Below the pieces are notes generated by a model. It saw only the letters and a program-made list of their open reading frames with translations, did no database searches and was not told where the DNA came from. 64,000 nucleotides of DNA from the NCBI RefSeq assembly GCF_017743935.1, contig NZ_JAGHRE010000010.1, positions 62,001 to 126,000 on the forward strand. The letters are read 5' to 3'. Source of the stretch: Tropicibacter sp. R16_0 (GTDB taxonomy: Bacteria; Pseudomonadota; Alphaproteobacteria; Rhodobacterales; Rhodobacteraceae). Positions 7,981 through 16,377 of this stretch are shown here, piece by piece. Every line of letters starts with the position of its first letter. The stretch's first letter is position 1. Position numbers and translations under genes: made by a program.

Positions 7981-9006
7981 TTGACAGCAGACACAAAACG
8001 CCCGCTCACCCTTCGTGATGTCTCCGAAGCGTCAGGAGTGTCCGAGATGACCGTCAGCCGGGTGTTGCGAAACCGTGGGGATGTGTCCGATGCGACCCGC
8101 GCCCGCGTCCTCGCCGCTGCTAAAGAGTTGGGGTATGTTCCAAACAAGATCGCTGGCGCCCTGGCATCAAACCGGGTCAACCTGGTGGCGGTGATCATCC
8201 CGTCGTTGTCGAACATGGTCTTCCCCGAAGTTCTGACCGGCATCAATCAGGTTCTGGAAGACACCGAGTTGCAGCCCGTTGTTGGTGTCACCGATTACTT
8301 GCCCGAAAAAGAGGAAAAAGTGCTCTACGAGATGCTCTCGTGGCGGCCATCCGGCGTGATCATTGCCGGGCTTGAACATTCCGAGGCCGCGCGCACGATG
8401 CTGGATGCGGCCGGCATTCCCGTGGTCGAGATCATGGACACCGACGGCAAACCGGTGGATGCGATGGTGGGCATTTCGCACCGGCGCGCAGGCCGGGAAA
8501 TGGCGCAAGCCATCCTGAAAGCTGGCTATCGTCACATCGGGTTCATGGGCACCAAGATGCCGCTCGATCATCGGGCTCGCAAACGTTTCGAAGGGTTCAC
8601 CGAGGTTCTAGGTAAGAACGGGGTAGAGATCGAGGACCGCGAGTTTTATTCCGGAGGATCGGCCCTGGCCAAGGGCCGCGAGATGACCAAGACCATGTTG
8701 GATCGCTCGCCTGACTTGGATTTCCTGTATTATTCCAACGACATGATCGGGGCTGGTGGCCTGCTGTACCTGATGGATCAAGGCATCGACGTACCGGGCC
8801 AGGTGGGCCTTGCGGGCTTCAACGGGGTTGAACTGCTGCAAGGTTTGCCGCGCCAATTGGCAACCATGGATGCCTGCCGACTGGAGATCGGGCGCAAGGC
8901 GGCCGAGATTATTGCCGCCCGCCTAGAAGACCCTGAACAAGAAGTCGAAAGCCGCGTGACCCTGACCCCCAAGATCAGCTACGGCGATACGCTGAAACGG
9001 CGCTGA
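7981..9006 (+). CDS. LacI family transcriptional regulator
   Basis: A 341-residue sugar/sugar-acid-responsive repressor. The N-terminal LacI helix-turn-helix (TLRDVSEASGVSEMTVSRVL) and hinge helix (NKIAGALASNR) precede a periplasmic-binding-protein-like effector domain. The closest named relatives by pattern are the gluconate repressor GntR group. I choose TTG at 7981, seven bases after AAAAAGGG, because the alternative GTG at 7927 would place the operator-like palindrome (7931-7946) inside the coding region and add a non-conserved leader. It is followed after four bases by the YcaQ-family gene, so the two are probably cotranscribed. No obvious sugar-metabolism target is adjacent. Confidence 0.88.
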   Translation: MTADTKRPLTLRDVSEASGVSEMTVSRVLRNRGDVSDATRARVLAAAKELGYVPNKIAGALASNRVNLVAVIIPSLSNMVFPEVLTGINQVLEDTELQPVVGVTDYLPEKEEKVLYEMLSWRPSGVIIAGLEHSEAARTMLDAAGIPVVEIMDTDGKPVDAMVGISHRRAGREMAQAILKAGYRHIGFMGTKMPLDHRARKRFEGFTEVLGKNGVEIEDREFYSGGSALAKGREMTKTMLDRSPDLDFLYYSNDMIGAGGLLYLMDQGIDVPGQVGLAGFNGVELLQGLPRQLATMDACRLEIGRKAAEIIAARLEDPEQEVESRVTLTPKISYGDTLKRR

Positions 9007-9010
9007 TCCC

Positions 9011-10225
9011 ATGTCGGCCCCGGTGTTGGACAACACATCCGCCCGCGCGCTGTTTCTGGACCGTCATGCGCTAGCGGAACAGCCCGCAGGCCCGGCCAAG
9101 GGCCAACACCTGCTCGAACTGATCGAACGGTTGGGGTTTGTTCAGCTCGACAGCATCAACACTGTTGCACGCGCCCATGACATGATCCTCTATTCGCGTC
9201 GGCCGACGTATCGCCCCAAGCACCTCAAGCGCCTCTACGAATCCGACCGGGCCTTGTTCGAACATTGGACTCATGACGCCGCCGTGGTGCCGATGGCGTA
9301 CTATGCGCACTGGCATTTGCGATTTCAGCGTGACGCCGAACTCTTGCGATCACGGTACAAGAACTGGCATCGCGACGGGTTCGAACAGCGCTTCGATACC
9401 GTGCTGCAGCATATCCGCGATCACGGGCCGGTCAGCTCATCAGATGTCGGCAAGGACGAGAAGAAGGGCTCGGGCGGTTGGTGGGACTGGCACCCGTCGA
9501 AAACGGCGCTTGAATATCTGTGGCGCAGCGGCGCCCTGACGGTGATAGGGCGGGACGGGTTCCAGAAACGCTATGACCTGACCGAGCGCGTGATCGAGGA
9601 GCACCTGTGCCCCGGTGCAATCCCATGTGACGCCGAACAAACGGTGGATTGGTTGTGCAACGCAGCGCTGGACCGATTGGGATTTGCCACATCCGGAGAG
9701 TTGTCAGCCTTTTGGGACACCGTGTCGTCGGCTGAGGCCAAAGACTGGTGCGCGGCAGCCGAGCAGCGCGGCGAGATTGAAGTGATCGAGGTCGAAAGCG
9801 CCGATGGCTCCAGGCGCAAACACTTTGCCCGTCCCGGAACAGTTCAGGCCGCATCTGACGTTGCTGCACCGCCGAAACGGCTGCGCGTCCTGTCCCCGTT
9901 TGACCCGGCCTTGCGTGATCGTAAGCGGGCCGAGCGTCTGTTCGGGTTCCACTATCGGATCGAGGTCTTTGTGCCAGCGCCCAAGCGCATCTATGGCTAC
10001 TACGTCTTTCCACTTCTCGAGGGGGACAAGTTGGTTGGCCGCGTCGACATGAAGGCGCACCGCGACTGCGGCGAGTTGCGGGTTCGGGCACTTTGGCCTG
10101 AACGTGGGGTGCGTTGGTCCAAAGCCAGAACCCAAAGGCTGGAGTCTGAATTGGATCGTGTCCGCCGATTTACCGAAATGGACAGGGTGGTGTTCGCGCC
10201 CGATTGGCTGCGCGACCCCATTTGA
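9011..10225 (+). CDS. ycaQ: YcaQ-type winged-helix DNA glycosylase
   Basis: A 404-residue member of the HTH_42 (formerly DUF1006) family. E. coli YcaQ/AlkX and Streptomyces AlkZ in this family unhook alkylated bases and interstrand crosslinks. The catalytic-motif region reads FVQLDSINTVARAHDM, giving the Q-x-D motif of the YcaQ branch rather than the Q-x-Q of AlkZ (family knowledge). Tandem winged-helix segments occupy the middle; the C-terminal part contains the conserved LSPFDPALRDRKRAERLFGF and YYVFPLLEGDKLVGR stretches. It lies four bases downstream of the LacI regulator and converges on boxR. Pairing with a sugar-type repressor is odd for a repair enzyme and may be incidental. Confidence 0.9.
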   Translation: MSAPVLDNTSARALFLDRHALAEQPAGPAKGQHLLELIERLGFVQLDSINTVARAHDMILYSRRPTYRPKHLKRLYESDRALFEHWTHDAAVVPMAYYAHWHLRFQRDAELLRSRYKNWHRDGFEQRFDTVLQHIRDHGPVSSSDVGKDEKKGSGGWWDWHPSKTALEYLWRSGALTVIGRDGFQKRYDLTERVIEEHLCPGAIPCDAEQTVDWLCNAALDRLGFATSGELSAFWDTVSSAEAKDWCAAAEQRGEIEVIEVESADGSRRKHFARPGTVQAASDVAAPPKRLRVLSPFDPALRDRKRAERLFGFHYRIEVFVPAPKRIYGYYVFPLLEGDKLVGRVDMKAHRDCGELRVRALWPERGVRWSKARTQRLESELDRVRRFTEMDRVVFAPDWLRDPI

Positions 10226-10236
10226 CCCGTCAGGTG

Positions 10237-11157
10237 TCAGGCCGAAAGAAACCCTCGATCCACCACCAGATCTTTTAGTCGAGCAAAAGCCTCGTCTTCG
10301 CTCAACCCCGATGTGTCGAACTGTGCAAGTGCCTTGCCGTACAGGGCCTCGCGGCTGGTCAGAATGGATTTCAGCTGTTCCATCGCTTCGGGGTTTCCAG
10401 CCATCGGGCGTTCGTCGCCTTGCGCGCGGACCCGCTCCATGTGCTCGGCAGGAGAGGCGCGCAGCCAGATTGTGTGGAAATGACCCAGCAGGGTGTTGTA
10501 GGTCTCAGGCTCGGCCACGATGCCGCCCGCAACGGCCAGGATCATGGTCTCATGCGTGGCGATCACACGGCTCACGGCCTGCGCTTCGAGCTTGCGATAG
10601 CCCTCTTGCCCATAAAGTGCCATGACCTCGCTCACCGGCATACCGCTTTGCTCTTCGATCTCGGCGTTCAGTTCGACAAAGGGGACGTCCATTTCATCCC
10701 CCAAGCGGGCGCCCAAGGTTGATTTTCCGGCGCCTCGAAGCCCTACAAGGCAGACCCGTTTGGCCCGCAAAGCCTCAGCCGGTTCAGGGCTCAGGATGCG
10801 CAGGGCCGCCTGTTGAACATCCGCATTGGCCACACGAAACAGATCTGCCACGCGCACCGCATCCGATGTCCAGGGGTCGTCCTCGCCCACCAGCCATTCG
10901 ATACGATGATCCAAGGCCACGGCGACGCGTTGCAGCAACCCGATCGAGATATTGCCTTCACCCGCTTCAAGCTGCGCCAGATAGCGCGGCGAAACGCCTG
11001 ACATCTCGGACAGAACCCGCCGCGGAATGCCACGACGCTGCCGCGCCTCGCGGACCCGTTCACCCACGCGCACAATCAGGCCGTCGACTGAAGCCTCGGT
11101 GTGGTCGCGCGTGTCCTGTGGACTGCTTTCGCCGCGAAAGTTGGTGATTTCTGTCAT
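10237..11157 (-). CDS. boxR: BoxR/BzdR-type benzoyl-CoA-responsive regulator
   Basis: A 306-residue two-domain regulator. The N-terminal XRE-type helix-turn-helix (about residues 30-85, with RRVLSEMSGVSPRYLAQLE) is fused to a shikimate-kinase-like domain with P-loop GLRGAGKS at residues 139-146. This fusion is characteristic of BzdR/BoxR, which repress benzoate genes until benzoyl-CoA binds the kinase-like domain. It lies downstream of boxA on the same strand with its own 100-bp promoter region holding two TGCA-N6-TGC(G/T) sites, one starting 16 bp from the ATG, consistent with autoregulation. Confidence 0.93.
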   Translation of the reverse strand: MTEITNFRGESSPQDTRDHTEASVDGLIVRVGERVREARQRRGIPRRVLSEMSGVSPRYLAQLEAGEGNISIGLLQRVAVALDHRIEWLVGEDDPWTSDAVRVADLFRVANADVQQAALRILSPEPAEALRAKRVCLVGLRGAGKSTLGARLGDEMDVPFVELNAEIEEQSGMPVSEVMALYGQEGYRKLEAQAVSRVIATHETMILAVAGGIVAEPETYNTLLGHFHTIWLRASPAEHMERVRAQGDERPMAGNPEAMEQLKSILTSREALYGKALAQFDTSGLSEDEAFARLKDLVVDRGFLSA

Positions 11158-11172
11158 CAGCTCCAGCCGTTA

Positions 11173-11239
11173 TGCAAAATAGTGCGTAATTCTACGACGG
11201 CACTGCCAAATTGGCAATGCGACACAGCATTATCTTGCA
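11173..11239. promoter_or_regulatory. Two BoxR-type operators upstream of boxR
   Basis: TGCAAAATAGTGCG at 11173-11186 (plus) and TGCAAGATAATGCT read on the minus strand at 11226-11239. Both have the TGCA-N6-TGC(R/T) layout; BzdR is known to bind TGCA direct repeats. The second is identical over 14 bp to the site at 18835-18848 upstream of the benzoate-CoA ligase gene. Confidence 0.7.
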
Positions 11240-11258
11240 TCTCGCTGGATTGTGCGGG

Positions 11259-12443
11259 TCAGTAGGTTTCTACGTGGTACCGTCCGTCTTCGCGCATTTT
11301 ATCGCGGATCTCGGCCCAGTTCAAACCGATACCGCGCGCAATGTCCTTGAGCGCCTCCTCGACGCCTTGCTCCATCGCTTTGAGGCCGCAGATATAGATG
11401 TGACCCTTGGGATCCTGCAACAGTTTGCTCACCTTCTCGGCCTCAGCCCTCAGCTTGTCCTGCACATAGTGCTTGGTCTCGCCCTCCATCCGGGAGAATG
11501 CGAAATGCTTGGCCATGAAGTCATCAGGCACTTTCCCGAGGGGGCCAAAATACGGCAGCTCTTCGGGACGTCGGGCACCAAAGACCAGGGTCAGACTGTC
11601 CTTGAGCTTTGGGTTTTCACGCTGTCTGCGCATGGTGAAGGCACGGAACGGAGCTGACCCGGTGCCGGTACAGATCATCAGCAGATGCGTTTCGTGGTCA
11701 GCAGGCAGCAGGAAGGTCGCCCCAAACGGTCCGGTCAATTGAACCGTATCACCCGCTTTCAGGTCACAGACATAGTTCGAGCACACGCCGTGTTCTTCGC
11801 GTTTGACGGTCAGGGACAGGTTGTTGAAGTTGGGGCGCTCGCCGTCACGCGGGCTGGACACAGAATAGAGACGCGGCAAATGCGGTTTGCCGTCGGCGTC
11901 GGTGCCGGGTGGGATAACCCCAACGCTTTGCCCTTCGAGCACGGGAAAAGGCAGCGCGCCGAGGTCCAGGATGATGTGGCGCACGTCACTGTCGCTGTCC
12001 TGGTCCGTCAACCGATAGTTCCCCTGCACCTTTGCCTCGGCCGGTTTGCCAATGGTGTAGAGGTTGATCGTGGGTTTCGAGGCGGATGCAGGCGCCGTGG
12101 CCTTGCCGCCAGCCCCCTTGTGCGCCTCAGCCAAAAGGGCCGCCATCGCATCATCCAGCGCCTCAAGGCCGGTGTCATCCTCCGGCAGGTCTTCCTGCGG
12201 GGGGAGCTCCATCCACTCGTACTGCTCGTCGACCGAATAGGGTTCCGCCACCACACGCCATTCGTCGATAGACCCCGTTGGACAGACGGGAATGCAATCC
12301 ATGCAAAAGTTGCACTTCGAGGCGTCGACCACGACGTTCATGTCATCATGTTCGATCGCCTCTTCGGGGCAGGTCATCTCGCAGGTATAGCACCGGATGC
12401 AGATTTCCGGGTCGATCAGATGTTGTTTCAAGGGTTGGTTCAT
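11259..12443 (-). CDS. boxA: Benzoyl-CoA 2,3-epoxidase subunit A
   Basis: The reductase component that transfers electrons from NADPH to BoxB for epoxidation of benzoyl-CoA. It has 394 residues. Two 4Fe-4S ferredoxin motifs occupy the N-terminus (Cys15/18/21/25 and Cys44/47/50/54). An acidic Ala-rich linker joins them to a ferredoxin-NADP reductase module with the FAD motif RLYSVSSPR and the NADP motif GTGSAPFRAF. The ATG at 12443 overlaps the stop of a 57-residue upstream gene (ATGA); an open extension to 12536 has no ribosome-binding support. It is the last enzyme gene of the boxC-boxB-small protein-boxA run. Confidence 0.96.
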   Translation of the reverse strand: MNQPLKQHLIDPEICIRCYTCEMTCPEEAIEHDDMNVVVDASKCNFCMDCIPVCPTGSIDEWRVVAEPYSVDEQYEWMELPPQEDLPEDDTGLEALDDAMAALLAEAHKGAGGKATAPASASKPTINLYTIGKPAEAKVQGNYRLTDQDSDSDVRHIILDLGALPFPVLEGQSVGVIPPGTDADGKPHLPRLYSVSSPRDGERPNFNNLSLTVKREEHGVCSNYVCDLKAGDTVQLTGPFGATFLLPADHETHLLMICTGTGSAPFRAFTMRRQRENPKLKDSLTLVFGARRPEELPYFGPLGKVPDDFMAKHFAFSRMEGETKHYVQDKLRAEAEKVSKLLQDPKGHIYICGLKAMEQGVEEALKDIARGIGLNWAEIRDKMREDGRYHVETY

Positions 12444-12613
12444 GGGGTCGTCCCTCGCCGCAACACGATCTCGGGCAAAGTGGCTACCTCGGCCAGGGCG
12501 AAACAGACGCCCCGGCATGTGGTGCAGCCCAAACAAGGGGCATTCTGGTCGATCACGATCCGACCAACTTCGACCGTACGCCCGGTTCTGGGCGCGCTTT
12601 GTTCGACCTCCAT
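12440..12613 (-). CDS. 57-residue four-cysteine (putative Fe-S) protein of the box operon
   Basis: A small gene between boxB and boxA. The ATG at 12613 is preceded by AGGAGAAGGCC, an excellent Shine-Dalgarno, and its TGA overlaps the boxA ATG (ATGA). Both features argue for real, coupled translation. The 57-residue product carries CLGCTTCRGVC (Cys27, 30, 33, 37), the C-x2-C-x2-C-x3-C spacing of a 4Fe-4S ferredoxin half, though the last Cys is followed by Phe instead of Pro. A VEVGRIVID segment before it resembles a ferredoxin beta strand. It could be a small electron carrier or an assembly factor for BoxA/BoxB. I know of no described box component like it. Confidence 0.75.
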   Translation of the reverse strand: MEVEQSAPRTGRTVEVGRIVIDQNAPCLGCTTCRGVCFALAEVATLPEIVLRRGTTP

Positions 12614-12635
12614 GGCCTTCTCCTGGCTTGGACGA

Positions 12636-14087
12636 TTACGCCATGTGCAGTTGCACGTATTCGAAATCGCCTGGCTTGTTGTCGATGCCGACTTTCGGCG
12701 GAGAGATCCAGCTCGCGAACTTGCCGGGCTCGAAGCAGGGCTTCATCAGGGACTGGATGAAATCGCCATCCGCCTTGGTTGGCAGCCAATCCTTGACCTT
12801 GGCATCCCACTCCTCTTTCGGGATGATGTTGCCTTCGGGATCGACACTAACACTGGCAAAAACACCAATTTTGCGGTGGAACCCTTCGTGTGGCAGTGCC
12901 ATCGCAAATTCGATCCCGTTCTTTTCGATGATCTTGTTCCAGCGGCCCACACCACCTGCGGCGTCTTTCACATAGTCATCGCGCAGACGCATGTTGATCG
13001 CGGTCAGGGCGGGGACCTCTTCGGCGAGGATCGCGCCATCTTTTACCGTGCGCACAACGTAGGTGTCGTCGCTCAGCTTGTGGTCGTCCTTGATCCGCAT
13101 CTCCATGAACCGGCCCTTGATGCCCGCGTTGAACGCGTTGGCGGCGTTGGTCGACACTTCGTTTCCGAACAAGTCCAGTGACAGTGTGTAATGCAGGTTC
13201 AGCTTTTTCTGGATCGTGGGCAGGTCGATGACACCCAGATCGCGGATCTTGTCGATGTCGTAGGGATCAGTGATGCCCGCCTTGTTCATTGCCTCACACG
13301 TCGCCTGGATGGTGCGGCCAACACCGGTTTCACCAACAAACATATGGTGCGCCTCTTCGGTCAGCATGAAGCGGCAGGTACGGCTGAGCGGGTCGAACCC
13401 GGATTGCGCCAGGCTTTCCAGCTGCATCTTGCCGTCGCGGTCGGTGAAATAGGTGAACATGAAAAACGACAGCCAATCCGGCGTCTCTTCGTTAAAGGCA
13501 CCCAGCATCCGCGGCGCTTCGTCCGATCCGGACGAGCGGACCAGCATGTCGTTGGCCTCTTCCCGGCCATCGCGGCCAAAATATTTCTGCAGCAGATAGA
13601 CCATCGCCCACAGGTGCCGCCCCTCTTCGACGTTGACCTGGAACAAGTTGCGCATGTCATAAAGCGACGGTGCCGTCAGACCCAGGAACCGCTGCTGCTC
13701 GACCGAGCCCGGCTCGGTGTCGCCCTGGATCACGATCAGACGTTTGAGCATGTTGCGATACTCACCGGGTACCTCTTGCCAGGCGGGTTCGCCGTAATGC
13801 TCGCCACAGGGAATGCGGCGGTCTTCGACCTGTGGTGCCAACAGAACACCCCAACGGTATTCCGGCATCTTCACATAGTCGAACTTGGCCCACCCCTTGG
13901 GATCCACCGACACAGCGGTGCGCAGATAGACCATGCTTTCCTGAAAGTTCTGCGGGATCAGGTCGTTCCACCAGTTGATGTAACCGGGATGCCATTTCTC
14001 CAGCGCTTTCAGAACCTTCTTGTCCTGACTCAGACCCACATTGTTCGGGATCTGGGTGTCATAACTGACGTTGATCAGATCGAGCAT
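12636..14087 (-). CDS. boxB: Benzoyl-CoA 2,3-epoxidase subunit B
   Basis: Diiron oxygenase component that inserts one oxygen atom into benzoyl-CoA to give the 2,3-epoxide. It has 483 residues, the normal length. Helical-bundle iron ligand motifs are visible as EEGRHLWAM and EEAHHMFVGE (E-x-x-H pairs). The ATG at 14087 follows GGGGAGGAATGAA. It lies 36 bp downstream of boxC and is followed by the small four-cysteine gene and boxA, so the epoxidase subunits and the ring-opening enzyme are cotranscribed. Confidence 0.97.
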   Translation of the reverse strand: MLDLINVSYDTQIPNNVGLSQDKKVLKALEKWHPGYINWWNDLIPQNFQESMVYLRTAVSVDPKGWAKFDYVKMPEYRWGVLLAPQVEDRRIPCGEHYGEPAWQEVPGEYRNMLKRLIVIQGDTEPGSVEQQRFLGLTAPSLYDMRNLFQVNVEEGRHLWAMVYLLQKYFGRDGREEANDMLVRSSGSDEAPRMLGAFNEETPDWLSFFMFTYFTDRDGKMQLESLAQSGFDPLSRTCRFMLTEEAHHMFVGETGVGRTIQATCEAMNKAGITDPYDIDKIRDLGVIDLPTIQKKLNLHYTLSLDLFGNEVSTNAANAFNAGIKGRFMEMRIKDDHKLSDDTYVVRTVKDGAILAEEVPALTAINMRLRDDYVKDAAGGVGRWNKIIEKNGIEFAMALPHEGFHRKIGVFASVSVDPEGNIIPKEEWDAKVKDWLPTKADGDFIQSLMKPCFEPGKFASWISPPKVGIDNKPGDFEYVQLHMA

Positions 14088-14123
14088 TTCATTCCTCCCC
14101 AGCCGATGGCCCCGCCACCGCCG

Positions 14124-15785
14124 TTACACACGTTCCATGTTGTAGTTGCCGCGCACGCCAGTGCCATAGCGTTGCAATGCGCCGTCTTCGCCCACTGCGT
14201 TGGGGCGCTGGAAAATCCAGTTCTGCCAGGCGGTCAGCCGCCCAAAAATACGGGTTTCCATCGTCTCGGGACCGGCAAAACGCAGGTTCGCCTCCATCCC
14301 GGTCATTGCATCGGGCGAGAAGCTGGCGCGCTCTTCCATGAAGATACGCACCTCATCCTCCCAATCGATGTCATCAAAGGCGTAGGTGACCAGGCCCAAT
14401 TCCTCGGCCTCATCCGCCTCAATCGCTTCGCCGATCTGCGCCTTGGCTGCATCGACCGCTTCGGGCGACCCAAGAAAGCGGGTTTCCAGCCGCGTCAGGT
14501 CGTTCGACATCGGATAGCGCCCGAAATTGCCGTCTGTCAGCGTGATCGCCGCCAAGGGCCGATTGTCGCCTTCGAACTCTTCGAGCATCATGTAGGTCCG
14601 GTCGACGGACCACAGCAGCTCGGCCAGAACCCCAGCAAAACAAGACCCATGTTCGACCAAAGCCACCAGCGAGCGCGAGGTCATGTCGACCCGCTTCAGC
14701 ACCCGTTTCCAATAGGTCAGGATTTCATTGGCCAGCCAGTGGTCTGCATTCTCAAGCAGCAGCTTTTCATGGGCGATCAGCTTGTCCGCGTCTCCTTGTG
14801 TGGTGAAGACCACCAGCCCAAGCTCACGCTCGTTCAAGCGCAGATGCAGGATCGCATCGTCAAGCTCACGTGCAAGACGCAGCAGGTAGGCCTCTGCCCC
14901 TTGTTCGACCAAAGCATCGGTTGATGTCGGCGCTTCATCCTCTGGACCCTTAATCAGGATGATCGCGCGTCCTGCGTCCCGCTCTACTGTCACTTCGACC
15001 GTGGAATAGGTCACCGATCCATCTTCGGCGAAACTGCGGGACAGGGGTGTCAGGGTGATGCCTGCAGCAACATCCGCCTTGTCCGAGGCCTCTGCAAACT
15101 CTTTCGCGCGCTCTTGCACGGTGTCATCGAACTTCGAATTGGCGATGACCTCGTCCACAAGCTTCCAGTCCACCGCGCGTTGGCCTTTGACGCCTTCTTC
15201 GACCGAACAGAACACATCGGCCAGATCGCGGCGCACCTTGCGTTTGTCGGTCACGCGGGTCAGGCCACCAGTGCCTGGCAGAACAGCGAGTAGCGGCACT
15301 TCGGGCAGGGCCACGGACGACGAGGAATCATTCGTCAGCATGATATGGTTGCAGGCCAGTGCCAGCTCATACCCGCCCCCGGCGCAGGCGCCCTTGACGG
15401 CGGCCACGTATTTTTGCCCCGAGTCCGCCTCTGCAGCTTCAAACGTGTTGCGGGTCTCGTTGGTGAATTTACAAAAGTTCACCTTGTGCGCATGGCTCGC
15501 GCCGCCCAGCATCCGAATGTTGGCCCCGGCGCAGAACACCTTGTCCTTGGCCGATTGCATAACCACGACCTTGACCTCGGGGTGCTCAAACCGCATCCGC
15601 TGCACCACATCGGCCAATTCGATATCAACGCCCAGGTCATAAGAGTTGAGTTTCAACTCATATCCGGGAAACAGCCCCGCCGTTTCGTCCACGTCCATGA
15701 ACAGGTTCGCAACGGGCCCGTCGTATTCGACGCGCCAATGACGATAGTTTGAGGGATCGGTCTGAAAGTCGATACGTTCCGCCAT
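14124..15785 (-). CDS. boxC: Benzoyl-CoA-dihydrodiol lyase
   Basis: Ring-opening enzyme that hydrolytically cleaves 2,3-epoxybenzoyl-CoA to 3,4-didehydroadipyl-CoA semialdehyde and formate. It has 553 residues with duplicated crotonase-like folds; the first half carries FCAGANIRML and GACAGGGYELALACNHIML (oxyanion-hole/CoA-binding region). The ATG at 15785 heads the boxC-boxB-small protein-boxA unit. Its 157-bp upstream region contains several TGCA-N6-TGCA-type sites. The next pathway enzyme, the semialdehyde dehydrogenase BoxD, is not encoded in the window. Confidence 0.97.
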   Translation of the reverse strand: MAERIDFQTDPSNYRHWRVEYDGPVANLFMDVDETAGLFPGYELKLNSYDLGVDIELADVVQRMRFEHPEVKVVVMQSAKDKVFCAGANIRMLGGASHAHKVNFCKFTNETRNTFEAAEADSGQKYVAAVKGACAGGGYELALACNHIMLTNDSSSSVALPEVPLLAVLPGTGGLTRVTDKRKVRRDLADVFCSVEEGVKGQRAVDWKLVDEVIANSKFDDTVQERAKEFAEASDKADVAAGITLTPLSRSFAEDGSVTYSTVEVTVERDAGRAIILIKGPEDEAPTSTDALVEQGAEAYLLRLARELDDAILHLRLNERELGLVVFTTQGDADKLIAHEKLLLENADHWLANEILTYWKRVLKRVDMTSRSLVALVEHGSCFAGVLAELLWSVDRTYMMLEEFEGDNRPLAAITLTDGNFGRYPMSNDLTRLETRFLGSPEAVDAAKAQIGEAIEADEAEELGLVTYAFDDIDWEDEVRIFMEERASFSPDAMTGMEANLRFAGPETMETRIFGRLTAWQNWIFQRPNAVGEDGALQRYGTGVRGNYNMERV

Positions 15786-15812
15786 GCCGGTCTCCGCCTT
15801 TGTTGGTTGATG

Positions 15813-15952
15813 TGCAACATAGTACGCTAAATGATGTGCGGCAAGTTCATATTGGCATGATAATGCACAAAATGAGGTCGAAATTGCGACGAAAAGGGAG
15901 AATTCCTGGACTCGCGTGAAGATTCAAAAGCATAATACTGCACTATAATGCA
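15813..15952. promoter_or_regulatory. BoxR-type operator cluster upstream of boxC
   Basis: TGCAACATAGTACG at 15813-15826 is nearly the same as the boxR site at 11173. TGCATTATCATGCC is read on the minus strand at 15854-15867. A perfect TGCA-N6-TGCA (TGCACTATAATGCA) lies at 15939-15952, overlapping the 3' end of the DUF309 gene. Spacing suggests cooperative repression of the boxC promoter. Confidence 0.65.
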
Positions 15953-16374
15953 TCATCGCCTTCGATTCGCGCCTCCAATGCGTCCAAGCGTTCCAGCACG
16001 CTCGCAACCCGGATGCCCATGACTTCGGTCGACGCACCGTTCAGCCCCGCTCGGCAATCAACGCACAAACGGCGTACGGCCTGTGGCCGATCCATCTTTT
16101 CTTTCAGCAGCGCATTGGCCAATTGGATGACGGCCTGAACAAATCGCCGCTCGGCCGAGTTTGGCGGCAGGACCAGCCAAACCGCCTCCCACACCTCATG
16201 CGCCTCCCAAAAGCATTCGGCCTCCAGAAACGCCCAACCCGCAGTCCAAGCGTCAGAATCCGCAAGATCACAAACGGACATTCCCGGCCGTGCCGTCACC
16301 CTTAGCGCGTCATATGCCCCCTCTTCGGGGCGCGGGGTCGCGCCCGGAACATATGGAACCGCTGGCAGTTCCAC
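15943..16374 (-). CDS. DUF309 family protein
   Basis: A 143-residue protein with the DUF309 signature: FWEAHEVWEAVW followed by ERRFVQAVIQLANALLK (about residues 55-95), an all-helical domain of unknown biochemical role. It starts three bases after the alpha/beta hydrolase stop, so it is the last gene of the benzoate-CoA ligase unit. DUF309 genes are widespread and not restricted to aromatic degradation; its place here suggests a supporting role in the pathway, but the family gives no reaction. Confidence 0.85.
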   Translation of the reverse strand: MELPAVPYVPGATPRPEEGAYDALRVTARPGMSVCDLADSDAWTAGWAFLEAECFWEAHEVWEAVWLVLPPNSAERRFVQAVIQLANALLKEKMDRPQAVRRLCVDCRAGLNGASTEVMGIRVASVLERLDALEARIEGDDAL

Positions 16375-16377
16375 CGA

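Noticed and set aside
12444-12536. N-terminal extension of boxA
   Set aside because: The ATG at 12443 begins directly before the first ferredoxin motif and is coupled to the 57-residue gene, whose own frame occupies this DNA.
11685-14924. Long plus-strand open frames (498 and 577 codons) opposite boxA, boxB and boxC
   Set aside because: They are antisense to well-conserved genes, lack recognisable domains and ribosome-binding sites, and arise from the high GC content of third codon positions.
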